Shown: positions 37,989 to 47,866, numbered from the stretch's first letter. The stretch: 64,000 nucleotides of DNA from CAVSRC01 sp963781775 (GCA_963781775.1 CAWAHE010000022.1:23984-87983); one strand, 5' to 3'. Numbers and translations are program-made. The notes: a model not told the origin generated them from the sequence alone.

Positions 37989-40900
37989 CGGCGACCGCCG
38001 CGCCCCTCGAGATCGATCCGGTCACGGCGCGGACGACGGCCGACGCGTCCAACCCTGCCTATTCCGCGTGGGTCTCGGCAAATGCCGGATCGGGAAAGAC
38101 GTTCGTGCTGTCGCGGCGCGTCATTCGCCTGTTGCTCGCCGGCGTCGACCCGTCGCGCATCCTCTGCCTGACCTTCACCAAGGCGGCGGCGGCGGAGATG
38201 GCAAAGCGCGTCTTCGCGATCCTCGGATCGTGGACGACGCTCGCCGATGCCGAGCTTGCCGCGACACTGACTGAACTCGAAGGCGCGCCCCCCAGCCGCG
38301 CGAAGCTCGATGCCGCACGCCGGCTGTTCGCCCGCGCGCTCGACACGCCCGGCGGACTGAAGATTCAAACCATCCACGCTTTCTGCGAACGGCTGCTGCA
38401 TCAGTTTCCGTTCGAGGCGAACGTCGCCGGGCATTTCGAGGTCCTGGACGAGCGCGACGAGAAGGCGCTCAGCGACGAAGCACGCCGCGCGGTTCTGGCG
38501 CGGGCCGCTGCCGAGCCTGACGGGGCTCTCGGCAAGGCACTGGGCACCGTGCTGACGCTCGCCAGCGACTACATGCACGAGGAGTCGGTCGGCGAGTTCG
38601 TGTCCAAGCGCGACCAGCTCGAAGCATGGATCGTGGCCTGCGACAATCTCGAAGGCGCGATTGTGAACCTGCGCGACACGCTCGGCATCGGCCCTGGCGA
38701 GACGGCCGACAGCGTGCGCCGGGAAATCGTCGATGGTGCGCTCGACGCGGCGACTGCCGCCGAGATCGTCGCGGCGCTGAGGGCCGGATCGCCCTCCGAC
38801 CGCGACGCGGCCGAACGCCTCGCGACCTATTGCGCGGCGGCCGACCTCAACCGCCGTTGCGAGACGTGGATCGCGTTCTTCACGACCAAGGCCGGCGAGC
38901 TGCGCGGCTCGGTCGTCACCAAGCCGACGCTGCGACGTGTCGCCGGCCTCGACGCGCTAATCGACAACGAGAAAGCCCGGTTGGGTCAACTGATCGAGCG
39001 GCTCAAGACCGCCGAGCTGTTCGAATCGAGCGCCGCCATGCTGCGCCTCGCCGACGCGGCGATCGCCGAGTACGCGCGGCTGAAGCGCCAGCGCGGCGTG
39101 CTCGACTTCGAGGACCTGATCGTCAAGACGGTGGCGCTGCTGTCGCGCGCCGATGCGGCGCGCTGGGTGCAGTACAAGCTCGATCGCGGCCTCGACCACA
39201 TCCTGGTGGACGAGGCGCAGGACACCAGCCCGCGCCAGTGGCAGGTGATCCGCGCGCTCGCCGAGGAGTTCTTTGCCGGCGAAGGGGCCGGGGCGGAACT
39301 GCGCACGCTGTTCGCCGTCGGCGACGAGAAGCAGTCGATCTATTCGTTCCAGGGCGCGGTGCCGACATGGTTCACCCGCGAGCAGCGCGAACTCGGCGGA
39401 CAGGCCGCCGCCGGCGGCTACCCGTGGAAGGACCTCGAACTGCATCTTTCCTTCCGCTCGGTGCCGGTGGTGCTCGAGGCGGTCGATGCCGTCTTCGCCG
39501 ACCCGGCGGTGCATCAGGGCCTGACCGCGGAGCTGAAACCGACGCTGCACGCCGCGCGGCGGCGAAACCAGCCGGGCCGCGTCGTCCTGTGGCCGGCCTA
39601 CACGCCGCCGGACAAGCCCGACACGGAAAACTGGTTCGATCCGGTCGATCATCTTGGCGTGGAAAGTCCGGAGTTCCGACTGGCGCGGCGCATTGCCGGG
39701 ACGATCAAGGGCTGGCTCGACAGCGACGCGACGCTCGACGCGCTGGACGAACATGGTGAGGCGCGACCGGTGCGCGCCGGCGGTATCCTGATCCTGACGC
39801 GGAGCCGCGGCGCGCTGACCGATGCGATCAACCGCGCGCTGAAAAGTCGAGGCGTGCCGATCGCCGGCGCCGACCGGCTGACGCTGACCGAACACATCGC
39901 CATCATGGATCTGATGGCGCTGGCGCGCGTCGTGCTGTTGCCGGAGGACGATCTATCGCTGGCGTCGCTTCTGCGCAGCCCGCTGATCGGACTGGACGAG
40001 CAGGCGCTGTTCGACCTCGCCCACGACCGCAAGGGCACGCTGTGGGCGGCGCTCAAGCGCAAGGCCGGGGAGCGCGAGGACTTCGCGCGCGCCCGCGCGC
40101 TGATCGAAGACTGGCGCAGCATCGCCGACACGCGCGACCCGCATGCCTTCTTCGCCCGCATTCTGGGGCCGGGCAAAGGCCGGCAGGCGTTCCTGCGCCG
40201 GCTCGGCGCGGAAGCCGAAGACGTGCTCGACGAATTCCTGGCGCAGACGCTCGCCTACGAGCAGACCAACGTGCCGACCCTGCAAGGCTTCATCGCGTGG
40301 CTGGTCGCCGGCGATTCCGACGTCAAGCGCGACACCGAGACGATGCGCGACGAGGTGCGCGTCATGACAGTGCACGGCGCCAAGGGGCTGGAGGCCGACA
40401 TCGTGTTCCTGATCGACAACGGCACACCACCGGCGATCACGGCCTACGACGCGCGCATGCTGTCGCTGGCCGACGCGCACGATCCGCGCAATCCAGGTCC
40501 GTTCGCGTGGATGCGCTCGGTCAAGGCGATGCCGCAGGCTGTCAGAGAACGCGTGACGCGGAACCGCACACGCGACGAGGAGGAATATCGCCGCCTGCTC
40601 TATGTCGGCATGACGCGGGCCAAGGACTGGCTGATCGTCGGCGGCATGATCAAGCAGAAGAGCAACAACGACCGGCGCTGGCACGCGCTGGTCAAGCAGG
40701 CGCTGGAAGCGGACAGCGAAACAACGACCGAGGCCAACGGCGACGAGACGCTGGAGTGGCGGGCGACGGAACGGACGGCACGGACCGCCGCGCCGGCAAA
40801 GCCAGGCGAGGACCGCGTGCGCCTGCCCGCCTGGGCCGGGAAGCCGGCGGCGCCGCCGCCGGCCGCGTTGGAGCGCCTGACGCCCTCGACAATCGGTGGC

Positions 40901-41491
40901 GCCGACGAGGACGGCGACACCGCGCCGGCCACCTTTGCCGCCGCCGGCACCGGGGCGGCCCTGGCGCTCGCCCGCGGCAGGCTGGTGCACCGCCTGCTGG
41001 AAAGCCTGCCCGAGATCGCGGTCGGGGACCGGCATGTCGTGGGCGCGGCCTATCTGGCGGCATTCGCACGGCCGCTCGAAGACTGGCCGGAAGCGGAGCG
41101 GGATGCCCTCATCGCCGAAGTGCTGGCGGTGATGGCCGCGCCAGGCTTCGCGCCGGTGTTCGCGCCCGGAAGCCGGGCCGAGGTCGAGATCGCCGGGCGC
41201 CTCTCACGGGCGAGCGGAGACGCCACGGTCGCCGGCCGAATCGACCGGCTGGCGGTGACGCCGGAACGGGTGCTGATCGTCGACTACAAGACCAACCGCC
41301 CGGCACCGCAGACGCTCGCCGAGGTGCCTGACGGGTATGTCGCCCAGCTGGCGCTCTACCGTGTGATTCTCCGCCGTCTCTATCCCGGCCGCAGGATAGA
41401 AGCGGCGCTGCTTTGGACCGACCGTCCGGCGCTCATGGAAATCCCGGAATCGGTGCTCGATTCGGCCGAATCGGCGATTCTGGCGGCCTGA
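37985..41491 (+). CDS. addA: double-strand break repair helicase AddA
   Basis: 1168-residue UvrD-family helicase/nuclease. Walker A is VSANAGSGKTFVLSRR, motif II ILVDEAQDTSPRQW, motif V VMTVHGAKGLEADIVFL, and the C-terminal RecB nuclease shows VAGRIDRLAV and VLIVDYKTNRPAP. It processes DNA ends for RecA loading together with AddB, whose stop it overlaps as ATGA. The length is normal for alphaproteobacterial AddA. Confidence 0.96.
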   Translation: MTATAAPLEIDPVTARTTADASNPAYSAWVSANAGSGKTFVLSRRVIRLLLAGVDPSRILCLTFTKAAAAEMAKRVFAILGSWTTLADAELAATLTELEGAPPSRAKLDAARRLFARALDTPGGLKIQTIHAFCERLLHQFPFEANVAGHFEVLDERDEKALSDEARRAVLARAAAEPDGALGKALGTVLTLASDYMHEESVGEFVSKRDQLEAWIVACDNLEGAIVNLRDTLGIGPGETADSVRREIVDGALDAATAAEIVAALRAGSPSDRDAAERLATYCAAADLNRRCETWIAFFTTKAGELRGSVVTKPTLRRVAGLDALIDNEKARLGQLIERLKTAELFESSAAMLRLADAAIAEYARLKRQRGVLDFEDLIVKTVALLSRADAARWVQYKLDRGLDHILVDEAQDTSPRQWQVIRALAEEFFAGEGAGAELRTLFAVGDEKQSIYSFQGAVPTWFTREQRELGGQAAAGGYPWKDLELHLSFRSVPVVLEAVDAVFADPAVHQGLTAELKPTLHAARRRNQPGRVVLWPAYTPPDKPDTENWFDPVDHLGVESPEFRLARRIAGTIKGWLDSDATLDALDEHGEARPVRAGGILILTRSRGALTDAINRALKSRGVPIAGADRLTLTEHIAIMDLMALARVVLLPEDDLSLASLLRSPLIGLDEQALFDLAHDRKGTLWAALKRKAGEREDFARARALIEDWRSIADTRDPHAFFARILGPGKGRQAFLRRLGAEAEDVLDEFLAQTLAYEQTNVPTLQGFIAWLVAGDSDVKRDTETMRDEVRVMTVHGAKGLEADIVFLIDNGTPPAITAYDARMLSLADAHDPRNPGPFAWMRSVKAMPQAVRERVTRNRTRDEEEYRRLLYVGMTRAKDWLIVGGMIKQKSNNDRRWHALVKQALEADSETTTEANGDETLEWRATERTARTAAPAKPGEDRVRLPAWAGKPAAPPPAALERLTPSTIGGADEDGDTAPATFAAAGTGAALALARGRLVHRLLESLPEIAVGDRHVVGAAYLAAFARPLEDWPEAERDALIAEVLAVMAAPGFAPVFAPGSRAEVEIAGRLSRASGDATVAGRIDRLAVTPERVLIVDYKTNRPAPQTLAEVPDGYVAQLALYRVILRRLYPGRRIEAALLWTDRPALMEIPESVLDSAESAILAA

Positions 41492-41547
41492 GGCGAAGCC
41501 CCGCGTCGCATGCCGGTCAGGCAGACCGTGGGCGGGTCGCGGTTGCC

Positions 41548-41575
41548 TTGACATTAACCACCCCGGACCTACCTT
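41548..41575 (+). promoter_or_regulatory. putative sigma-70 promoter of trxA
   Basis: TTGACA at 41548-41553 and TACCTT at 41570-41575 are spaced by 16 bp. The expected start near 41582 leaves a leader of about 30 nt before the trxA ATG. Confidence 0.5.
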
Positions 41576-41612
41576 CCGTGCGACCCACCGAAACCAAAGC
41601 CCCGAGGATGCG

Positions 41613-41936
41613 ATGCCCGCGACCGTAACCGATGCCAATTTCGACGCCGATGTCCTCGGCTCTTCCGAGCCGGTCGTGGTCGATTTCTGGGCCGAATGGT
41701 GCGGGCCGTGCCGCATGATTTCTCCGGCGCTCGAAGAGATCGCGACGGAGATGGAGGGCAGGGTCAAGATCGCCAAGCTCAACGTCGACGAGAACCCGGA
41801 CATCACCATCCGCTACGGCGTGCGCTCGATCCCGACGCTGATCCTGTTCAAGAACGGTGAGCCGACCTCGATGCAGGTCGGCGCCGCGCCGAAGGGCAAG
41901 CTGTCGGACTGGATCAAGGCCGGCGTCGACGCCTGA
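41613..41936 (+). CDS. trxA: thioredoxin TrxA
   Basis: 107-residue thioredoxin 1 with active site FWAEWCGPCRMI and cis-Pro segment VRSIPTLILFKNGE. It reduces cytoplasmic disulfides, including ribonucleotide reductase. It has its own promoter-like sequence and a strong terminator at 41957-41984, so it is transcribed alone or as the end of the add operon. Confidence 0.97.
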   Translation: MPATVTDANFDADVLGSSEPVVVDFWAEWCGPCRMISPALEEIATEMEGRVKIAKLNVDENPDITIRYGVRSIPTLILFKNGEPTSMQVGAAPKGKLSDWIKAGVDA

Positions 41937-41956
41937 CGCGCAATTTCGCATGTGAG

Positions 41957-41984
41957 CAAAAGGGTCGCTTCGGCGGCCCTTTTT
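41957..41984 (+). terminator. intrinsic terminator of trxA
   Basis: A stem of about 12 bp (AAAAGGGTCGC paired with GCGGCCCTTTTT, one G-T pair) closes a TTCG tetraloop and runs into a T-rich tract. It lies 20 bp after the trxA stop. Confidence 0.9.
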
Positions 41985-42026
41985 GTTTATGCCGTGCCCG
42001 GCGATCCGACCGGGGAGGCGCGCAAG

Positions 42027-42503
42027 ATGATCGAGAACCGCTACTCGGTGCGCGCCATCGTGCTGACGCCCGAGCCGGAAATCCTGCTGATGCAGATTCG
42101 CGCGCCGCAAGGCGGCGATCCCCTGTGGATCACGCCGGGCGGCGGGCTGGAAGACGGCGAGGACGCCGAAGCGGGCCTGAGGCGCGAACTCCGGGAAGAG
42201 CTCGGGCTTGAGGCATTTGAGCGCGGCCCGTTGCTGTGGCGGCGGCGCAGCACATTCAGCTGGGGCGACCGGCGTATCTGCCAGGATGAGGAATATCGCG
42301 CGGTGCACGTCGCGCGCTTTGAACCACTGATGTCGGACGAGGTCGAGGTGAAGGCACTCGAGCAGTTCCGCTGGTGGCCGGTCGCGGAGCTGGCCACGAC
42401 CGACCAGCGGCTCATACCGCTATCGCTTCACGAAATCGTTCGCAGCTATCTCGCCGACGGACCGCCGCGCGAACCGCCACCGGTGGAGGTCGTGGTCGAC
42501 TGA
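42027..42503 (+). CDS. Nudix hydrolase
   Basis: 158-residue Nudix pyrophosphohydrolase. The Nudix box is GGGLEDGEDAEAGLRRELRE followed by ELG. Start ATG at 42027 (MIENRYSVRAIVL) is preceded by GGGGAGG at 42012-42018; a longer reading from a GTG at 41952 begins inside the trxA terminator and is rejected. The substrate is unknown. It converges on folC. Confidence 0.92.
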   Translation: MIENRYSVRAIVLTPEPEILLMQIRAPQGGDPLWITPGGGLEDGEDAEAGLRRELREELGLEAFERGPLLWRRRSTFSWGDRRICQDEEYRAVHVARFEPLMSDEVEVKALEQFRWWPVAELATTDQRLIPLSLHEIVRSYLADGPPREPPPVEVVVD

Positions 42504-42630
42504 AACCGGCCGGGCCGCGTTCACGCGGACGTAGCCCGCACCATCGCCATCGTGCCTACCCTTCCCGATCCCCCGCTCAAGGAGGGAGGTGGCAAGGCAT
42601 CCAGCGCCGACCCCTTAGCAGCACCGCCAG

Positions 42631-43950
42631 CTAGGTCGGCGGCGTACCGTTGGCGTCGAGCACCGATCCGGCGAGATAGAGGGAACCGCAGATCAGGACG
42701 CGGGGCGGCATCGGCATGCCGGTCTCGGCCGAGATGCTGTCCAGCGCCGTCTCGACATCGGCCACGGGAATCGCATCGATGCCGGCCGCGCGCGCCACTT
42801 CCGCGAGTTCGCCCGGATCGCGCCCGGCCGCCGACGACGGCACCGGCACGGTATAGACGCGCTGGGCGAGACCGGCGAAGGGCTGGAAATAGCCGGCCGG
42901 ATCCTTGGTGTTGAGCATGCCGCAGATCATGATCAGCGGGCGCGGCACACGCTCCTCGAGATCGGCCATCGCCTCGGCGATCACCAGGCCGGCGCCGGGA
43001 TTGTGCCCGCCGTCCAGCCAGATCTCGGCATCGGCGCGCGTGCGGGCGACGAGTTTGCCGGCGGTCAGCCGCTGCATGCGCGCCGGCCACTCGACATTCT
43101 GGAGTCCGGACTCGATGGCAGCGGTCGGTATGTCGAGCTTCGCCGCGCGCAGCGCCGCGACCGCGACGCCGGCATTGGTGAACTGGTGCCGCCCGACGAG
43201 GCGCGGGCTCGGCAGATCGAGCAGCCCGTCGACATCCTGATAGACGAGGCGGCCGTGCTCGCTGTGCGCGATCCAGTCGCGATTGGCGAGCAGCACCGGC
43301 GCGTTCAGCCGCGCCGCCTCGGTCTCGATCACGTCGATGACCAACTCGCGCTGCGGCGCCACCACCACCGGCCGATCGCGCTTGACGATGCCCGCCTTCT
43401 CGCTGGCGATCTTCTCGATGGTGTCGCCGAAGAACTTCTCATGATCCATCGAGATCGAGGTGATGGCGGCGACGAGCGGATCGGGAACCACGTTGGTGGC
43501 GTCATAGCGGCCGCCGAGGCCGACTTCGAGCAGGAGATAGTCCGCCGGATGGTCGGCGAAGAGCTGAAATGCGGCGGCCGTGGTGATCTCGAATTGCGGG
43601 ATCGGCGTATCGGCGTTGACGCGCTCGATGGCGAGCAGCGCCTCGATCAGCTCGTCCTCGCCGACGAACTTGCCGCCGCCCGGCGCGCCGATGCGCATGC
43701 GCTCGTGGAAACGGACGAGATGCGGCGAGGTGTAGACGTGGACCGACTTGCCGGCCGCTTCCAGCATGGCGCGCAGGAACGCGGTGGTCGAGCCCTTGCC
43801 GTTGGTGCCGGCGATATGGATGACGGGCGGCAGGCGCTGTTCCGGATGGCCGAGCTTGCCGAGCAGGACGCGCATGCGCTCCAGCGACAGGTCGATCTCG
43901 CGCGGATAGAGCGCGCGGAATCGTTCAAGGATTGCGGTCGAGCGGTCCAT
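42631..43950 (-). CDS. folC: bifunctional folylpolyglutamate synthase / dihydrofolate synthase
   Basis: 439-residue Mur-ligase-fold enzyme adding glutamate to folates. P-loop IAGTNGKGSTTAFLRAML, VGLGGRYDATN, ITSISMDHEKFFGDTIEKIA, and the C-terminal DGGHNPGAG are canonical. ATG at 43950 (MDRSTAILERFRALYPREI) was chosen because homology starts there. It lies 19 bp downstream of accD on the minus strand, the usual accD-folC pair. Confidence 0.96.
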   Translation of the reverse strand: MDRSTAILERFRALYPREIDLSLERMRVLLGKLGHPEQRLPPVIHIAGTNGKGSTTAFLRAMLEAAGKSVHVYTSPHLVRFHERMRIGAPGGGKFVGEDELIEALLAIERVNADTPIPQFEITTAAAFQLFADHPADYLLLEVGLGGRYDATNVVPDPLVAAITSISMDHEKFFGDTIEKIASEKAGIVKRDRPVVVAPQRELVIDVIETEAARLNAPVLLANRDWIAHSEHGRLVYQDVDGLLDLPSPRLVGRHQFTNAGVAVAALRAAKLDIPTAAIESGLQNVEWPARMQRLTAGKLVARTRADAEIWLDGGHNPGAGLVIAEAMADLEERVPRPLIMICGMLNTKDPAGYFQPFAGLAQRVYTVPVPSSAAGRDPGELAEVARAAGIDAIPVADVETALDSISAETGMPMPPRVLICGSLYLAGSVLDANGTPPT

Positions 43951-43969
43951 GTGACGATGCGCCCGGAGG

Positions 43970-44863
43970 TCAGGCCGCGACCGGTTCGGCCGGCACCGGC
44001 GGGCTCGCTGGCGAACGCGCGGCGCCGAGCAGCCGGCAGAGCCGGGCGATGGTCCCGCGCAGCTTGTGGCGGTGGACGACCACGTCGACCATGCCGTGAT
44101 CGCGCAGGAATTCGGAGCGCTGGAAGCCATCGGGCAGCTTTTCGCGGATGGTCTGCTCGATGACGCGCGGGCCGGCGAAGCCGATGAGCGCGCCGGGCTC
44201 GGCGAGATGGACGTCGCCGAGCATGGCGTAGGACGCGGTGACCCCGCCGGTGGTCGGATTGGTGAGCACGACGATATAGGGCAGCTTCTCCTCGCGGAGC
44301 GCCTGCACGGCGACGGTCGTGCGCGGCAACTGCATCAGCGACAACACGCCTTCCTGCATGCGCGCGCCACCCGAGGCGGCGAACATGATGAAGGGCCGCT
44401 TGCGATCGACGGCGGTCATCATGCCGGTGACGATCGCCTCGCCGGCGGCCATGCCAAGCGAGCCGCCCATGAAGTCGAAATCCTGCACGGCGGCGACGAC
44501 CGGCACCGCCTCGACGTCGCCGGAACCGACCAGCACGGCGTCGTTCATGTTGGTCTTGGTGCGGGCATCGCGCAGGCGGTCGCCGTAGCGACGCTCGTCA
44601 CGGAACTTCAGCGGATCGACCGGCACCTCGGGCAGCGCGATCGATTCGTAGGCGCCACCATCGAAGAAATGCGCCAGCCGCTGGGTGGCGTTCATGCGCA
44701 TGTGATAGCCGGAATTGGGAATGACGAACTGGTTCAGTTCGAGGTCGCGATGGAAGACCATCTCGCCGGTCTCCGGACACTTGATCCAGAGATTGGGCGA
44801 CACTTCCCGCTTGTTGAGCAGGTTGCGGATCTTCGGACGGACGACGTTGTTGATCCAGCTCAT
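43970..44863 (-). CDS. accD: acetyl-CoA carboxylase carboxyltransferase subunit beta
   Basis: 297-residue AccD, half of the carboxyltransferase that makes malonyl-CoA. The catalytic region FAASGGARMQEGVLSLMQLP and LTNPTTGGVTASYAMLGD are intact. The N-terminal C4 zinc ribbon of E. coli AccD is degenerate here: only the first Cys remains (IKCPETGEMVFHRDLE, then VIPNSGYHM), as in other Rhizobiales AccD. It lies between trpA and folC. Confidence 0.97.
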   Translation of the reverse strand: MSWINNVVRPKIRNLLNKREVSPNLWIKCPETGEMVFHRDLELNQFVIPNSGYHMRMNATQRLAHFFDGGAYESIALPEVPVDPLKFRDERRYGDRLRDARTKTNMNDAVLVGSGDVEAVPVVAAVQDFDFMGGSLGMAAGEAIVTGMMTAVDRKRPFIMFAASGGARMQEGVLSLMQLPRTTVAVQALREEKLPYIVVLTNPTTGGVTASYAMLGDVHLAEPGALIGFAGPRVIEQTIREKLPDGFQRSEFLRDHGMVDVVVHRHKLRGTIARLCRLLGAARSPASPPVPAEPVAA

Positions 44864-44890
44864 CTTTCCACTTCCTGTCTGAGCGCTCGC

Positions 44891-45730
44891 TTATTCGGCG
44901 GCCTCGGCGCGGGCGCTGCGCACACCCTCGGCCAGTTGCGACACGAGGCCGGCAACGGCGGGAACCGTCTTCGCCGTGGCGCGCCCGTCGCCGTCGAGCG
45001 AAGTGCGCACCGCCTCGACCAGCGCGGTCCCGACCACCACGGCATCGGCGGCGCGGCCGATTTCGCGGGCCTGCGCCGCAGTCTTGACGCCAAACCCGAC
45101 GGCCACCGGCAATATGGTGTGCCGTTTGATCCTTTCCACCGCGACGGCGATTTTCGAGGTGTCCGGGAGCGCCATGCCGGTAATGCCGAGCATCGAGACG
45201 TAGTAGACGAAGCCCGAGGTATTGGCGAGAACCGCCGGCAGGCGCTTGTCGTCCGTCGTCGGCGTGGCGAGACGGATGAAGTTGATGCCGGCCGCAATCG
45301 CCGGCAGGCACAGCTCGTCGTCGGCCTCCGGCGGCAGATCGACGATGATCAGACCGTCGACGCCGGCCGCCTTGGCGTCCGTCAGGAAACGCGCGTTGCC
45401 GTATTGGTAGATCGGATTGTAGTAGCCCATCAGGATGATCGGCGTGGCGTCGTCGCCGGCGCGGAAGCGGCGAACCAGGTCGAGCGTCTTGGTCAGCGTC
45501 TCGCCGGCTTTGAGCGCGCGCTGGCCGGCGTGCTGAACGCCCGGTCCGTCAGCCATCGGATCGGAAAACGGCATGCCGAGCTCGATCAGGTCGGCGCCGG
45601 CGCCGGGGAGCGCTTTCACGATCGCCAGCGACGCCTCGTGGTCCGGGTCGCCCGCGGTGACAAACGTCACAAGGCCGGGGCGGCCCTCGTCGCGAAGGGC
45701 GGCAAAGCGGCGTTCGATGCGCGTGGTCAT
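44891..45730 (-). CDS. trpA: tryptophan synthase alpha chain
   Basis: 279-residue TIM-barrel enzyme that cleaves indole-3-glycerol phosphate. Catalytic Glu and Asp are in LIELGMPFSDPMADGP; YYNPIYQYG and VGFGVKTAAQAREI are typical. ATG at 45730 overlaps the trpB stop (ATGA). Last gene of trpFBA. Confidence 0.97.
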   Translation of the reverse strand: MTTRIERRFAALRDEGRPGLVTFVTAGDPDHEASLAIVKALPGAGADLIELGMPFSDPMADGPGVQHAGQRALKAGETLTKTLDLVRRFRAGDDATPIILMGYYNPIYQYGNARFLTDAKAAGVDGLIIVDLPPEADDELCLPAIAAGINFIRLATPTTDDKRLPAVLANTSGFVYYVSMLGITGMALPDTSKIAVAVERIKRHTILPVAVGFGVKTAAQAREIGRAADAVVVGTALVEAVRTSLDGDGRATAKTVPAVAGLVSQLAEGVRSARAEAAE

Positions 45731-46944
45731 TTCGCCTTGCTCGCGAGGTACGCCTCGACCGAGGCAAGATCCTTGTCGCCGCGACCGGAGAGATTGATCA
45801 CCATCAGGTGATCCTTCGGCCTGGCCGGGGCGAGATCCATGACGCGCGCCAGCGCGTGCGCCGGCTCCAGCGCCGGGATGATGCCCTCGAGCTTGCTGCA
45901 CAGCTGGAATGCGGCGACCGCCTCGTCGTCGGTGGCGGAGAGAAACGTCACCCGGCCGACATCGTTGAGCCAGGCGTGCTCCGGGCCGATGCCGGGATAA
46001 TCGAGACCGGCGGAAATCGAATGGGCTTCCGCGATCTGACCGTCGGCATCCATCAGGAGATAGGTGCGGTTGCCGTGGAGGACGCCCGGCCGGCCGCCGG
46101 CAATGGAGGCGGCGTGCATGCCGGTGGTGACGCCGTGACCGGCGGCCTCGACGCCGAAGATTTCGACATCCGGGTCATCGAGGAACGGATGGAAGAGGCC
46201 CATGGCGTTCGATCCGCCGCCGATGCAGGCAATCAGCGAATCCGGCAGGCGCCCTTCGGCGGCCAGCATCTGCTCGCGCGTTTCGTTGCCGATGACCGAC
46301 TGGAAATCGCGCACCATGGACGGATAGGGATGCGGCCCGGCGACCGTGCCGATGCAATAGAACGTGTCGCCGACATTGGTGACCCAGTCGCGCAGCGCCT
46401 CGTTCATGGCGTCCTTGAGGGTGCGCGAGCCGGATTCGACCGGCCGCACCTCGGCGCCGAGGATCTTCATGCGCAGAACGTTCGGCTGCTGCCGCTCGAC
46501 GTCGACGGCGCCCATGTAGACGATGCAGGGCAGGCCGAACTTGGCGCAGAGCGTGGCGGTGGCGACGCCATGCATGCCAGCGCCGGTCTCGGCGATGATG
46601 CGCGTCTTGCCCATGCGGCGGGCCAGCATGATCTGGCCGAGCACGTTGTTCACCTTGTGGGCGCCGGTGTGGTTCAGTTCCTCGCGCTTGAAATAGACCT
46701 TGGCGCCGCCGAGATGTTTCGTCAGGCGCTCGGCGAAATAGAGCGGGCTCGGCCGGCCGACATAGCTGGCGAGGTAGCCGTCCATCTCGCGCTGGAACTC
46801 GGGATCGGCCTTGGCGTCGTCGTACGCCTGCTGCAATTCGAGAATCAACGGCATCAGCGTCTCGGCGACGAAGCGCCCGCCGAACAGGCCGAAGAAGCCC
46901 CGCTCGTCGGGCCCGGCGCGGAAGGTGTTGGGCTGAGCGGTCAC
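45727..46944 (-). CDS. trpB: tryptophan synthase beta chain
   Basis: 405-residue PLP enzyme joining indole and serine. The PLP lysine is in REELNHTGAHKVNNVLGQI and the phosphate loop is IGGGSNAMGLFHPF. The start is GTG at 46944, overlapping the trpF stop, so all three trp genes are translationally coupled. Confidence 0.97.
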   Translation of the reverse strand: MTAQPNTFRAGPDERGFFGLFGGRFVAETLMPLILELQQAYDDAKADPEFQREMDGYLASYVGRPSPLYFAERLTKHLGGAKVYFKREELNHTGAHKVNNVLGQIMLARRMGKTRIIAETGAGMHGVATATLCAKFGLPCIVYMGAVDVERQQPNVLRMKILGAEVRPVESGSRTLKDAMNEALRDWVTNVGDTFYCIGTVAGPHPYPSMVRDFQSVIGNETREQMLAAEGRLPDSLIACIGGGSNAMGLFHPFLDDPDVEIFGVEAAGHGVTTGMHAASIAGGRPGVLHGNRTYLLMDADGQIAEAHSISAGLDYPGIGPEHAWLNDVGRVTFLSATDDEAVAAFQLCSKLEGIIPALEPAHALARVMDLAPARPKDHLMVINLSGRGDKDLASVEAYLASKAK

Positions 46945-47615
46945 GATGCGGCCCTTTCAGCGGTATGGCCCACGGTCGCGCCGCGGGCATTGGCGATGAA
47001 GGCACGAATGAGGTTCGGCTCCTTCCTGCCCGGCGCGCTTTCGACGCCGGAGGAGACATCGACGCCGGGCGCGCCGGTGATCGCCACCGCCTCGGCGACG
47101 TTGCCCGGCGTGAGACCGCCGGAGAGCAGCCAGGGGACGTCGGGATCGAAGCCGGCGAGCAGCGTCCAGTCGAACGGCACGCCGTTGCCGCCGGGCAGAA
47201 TCGCACCCTTGGGCGGCTTGGCGTCGAGAAGGAGCCCGTCGGCTACCAACTCATAGGATCGCGCCAGGTCGAGATCGCCCGCCTGCCGGATGCCGACCGC
47301 CTTCATGACCTGCCGGCCAAAGCGCTTGCGCAGGGCGGCCACGTTCTCAACCGGCTCGGCGCCGTGCAGTTGCAGCCAGTCGGGACCGATCGTTTCGACG
47401 AGTTCGCCAATTCCGCCGTCGTCCATGTCGACCGTCAGGGCCACGATCTCGGCGCGGCCGGCGACGCGCTTCGCCAGTTCGGCCGCGCGGGCCGGCGTCA
47501 CGGAACGCGGGCTCTTCGGAAAGAAGTTGAATCCGACCATGTCGGCGCCGGCGGCAAGCGCCGCGTCCAGCGTCTCCTCGGTCGAGAGGCCGCATATCTT
47601 CACGATCAGGCTCAT
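46941..47615 (-). CDS. trpF: phosphoribosylanthranilate isomerase
   Basis: 224-residue isomerase of tryptophan synthesis, starting MSLIVKICGLSTEETLDAAL at 47615; the motif IVKICG contains the catalytic Cys. WLLSGGLTPGNVAEA is the C-terminal phosphate site. First gene of trpFBA. A longer reading (to 47705) enters non-homologous sequence. The 298-bp space upstream carries a palindromic repeat but no gene. Confidence 0.95.
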   Translation of the reverse strand: MSLIVKICGLSTEETLDAALAAGADMVGFNFFPKSPRSVTPARAAELAKRVAGRAEIVALTVDMDDGGIGELVETIGPDWLQLHGAEPVENVAALRKRFGRQVMKAVGIRQAGDLDLARSYELVADGLLLDAKPPKGAILPGGNGVPFDWTLLAGFDPDVPWLLSGGLTPGNVAEAVAITGAPGVDVSSGVESAPGRKEPNLIRAFIANARGATVGHTAERAAS

Positions 47616-47803
47616 GGGGCTGGATTTGGCACGAAACCGGGGACAAGTCCAACGCATGTGGCCGTCGGCCCAAACCGGCGCTCGCGAGCGTAAAATCCCC
47701 AGCAATTCCGGTCGTTTTATTCCGCGGAAACTTGACCTGAATGTCCGCCGGCGCAGCCGGCTCCATCGCCACGCTGTCCATCCTCAGCGGCTCACCCCTC
47801 ACC

Positions 47804-47866
47804 GGATTTCCAAGACCGGTTTGCTACGCAAACCGGGGAAATCCAGCCTCTCCCCTGAGGGGAGAG
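47804..47866. repeat. intergenic palindromic element between ornithine-cyclodeaminase homologue and trpF
   Basis: Two stem-loops lie side by side. At 47804-47844 an 8-bp outer stem (GGATTTCC/GGAAATCC) flanks a 9-bp inner stem (CCGGTTTGC-TAC-GCAAACCGG). At 47848-47866 a second hairpin CTCTCCCC-TGA-GGGGAGAG shares its core with the 1764-1905 element. No T-tract follows on the minus strand, so this resembles a REP/MITE unit more than a terminator. Confidence 0.65.

Noticed and set aside
34043..41491. Single 2482-residue AddB-AddA fusion protein
   Set aside because: The conserved AddB C terminus and its stop are found in another frame just before the addA ATG, so the joined frame results from a one-base shift near 37800.
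41952..42026. GTG start that would lengthen the Nudix protein by 25 residues
   Set aside because: It lies at the base of the trxA terminator hairpin; ATG at 42027 has a strong GGGGAGG site and family homology starts there.
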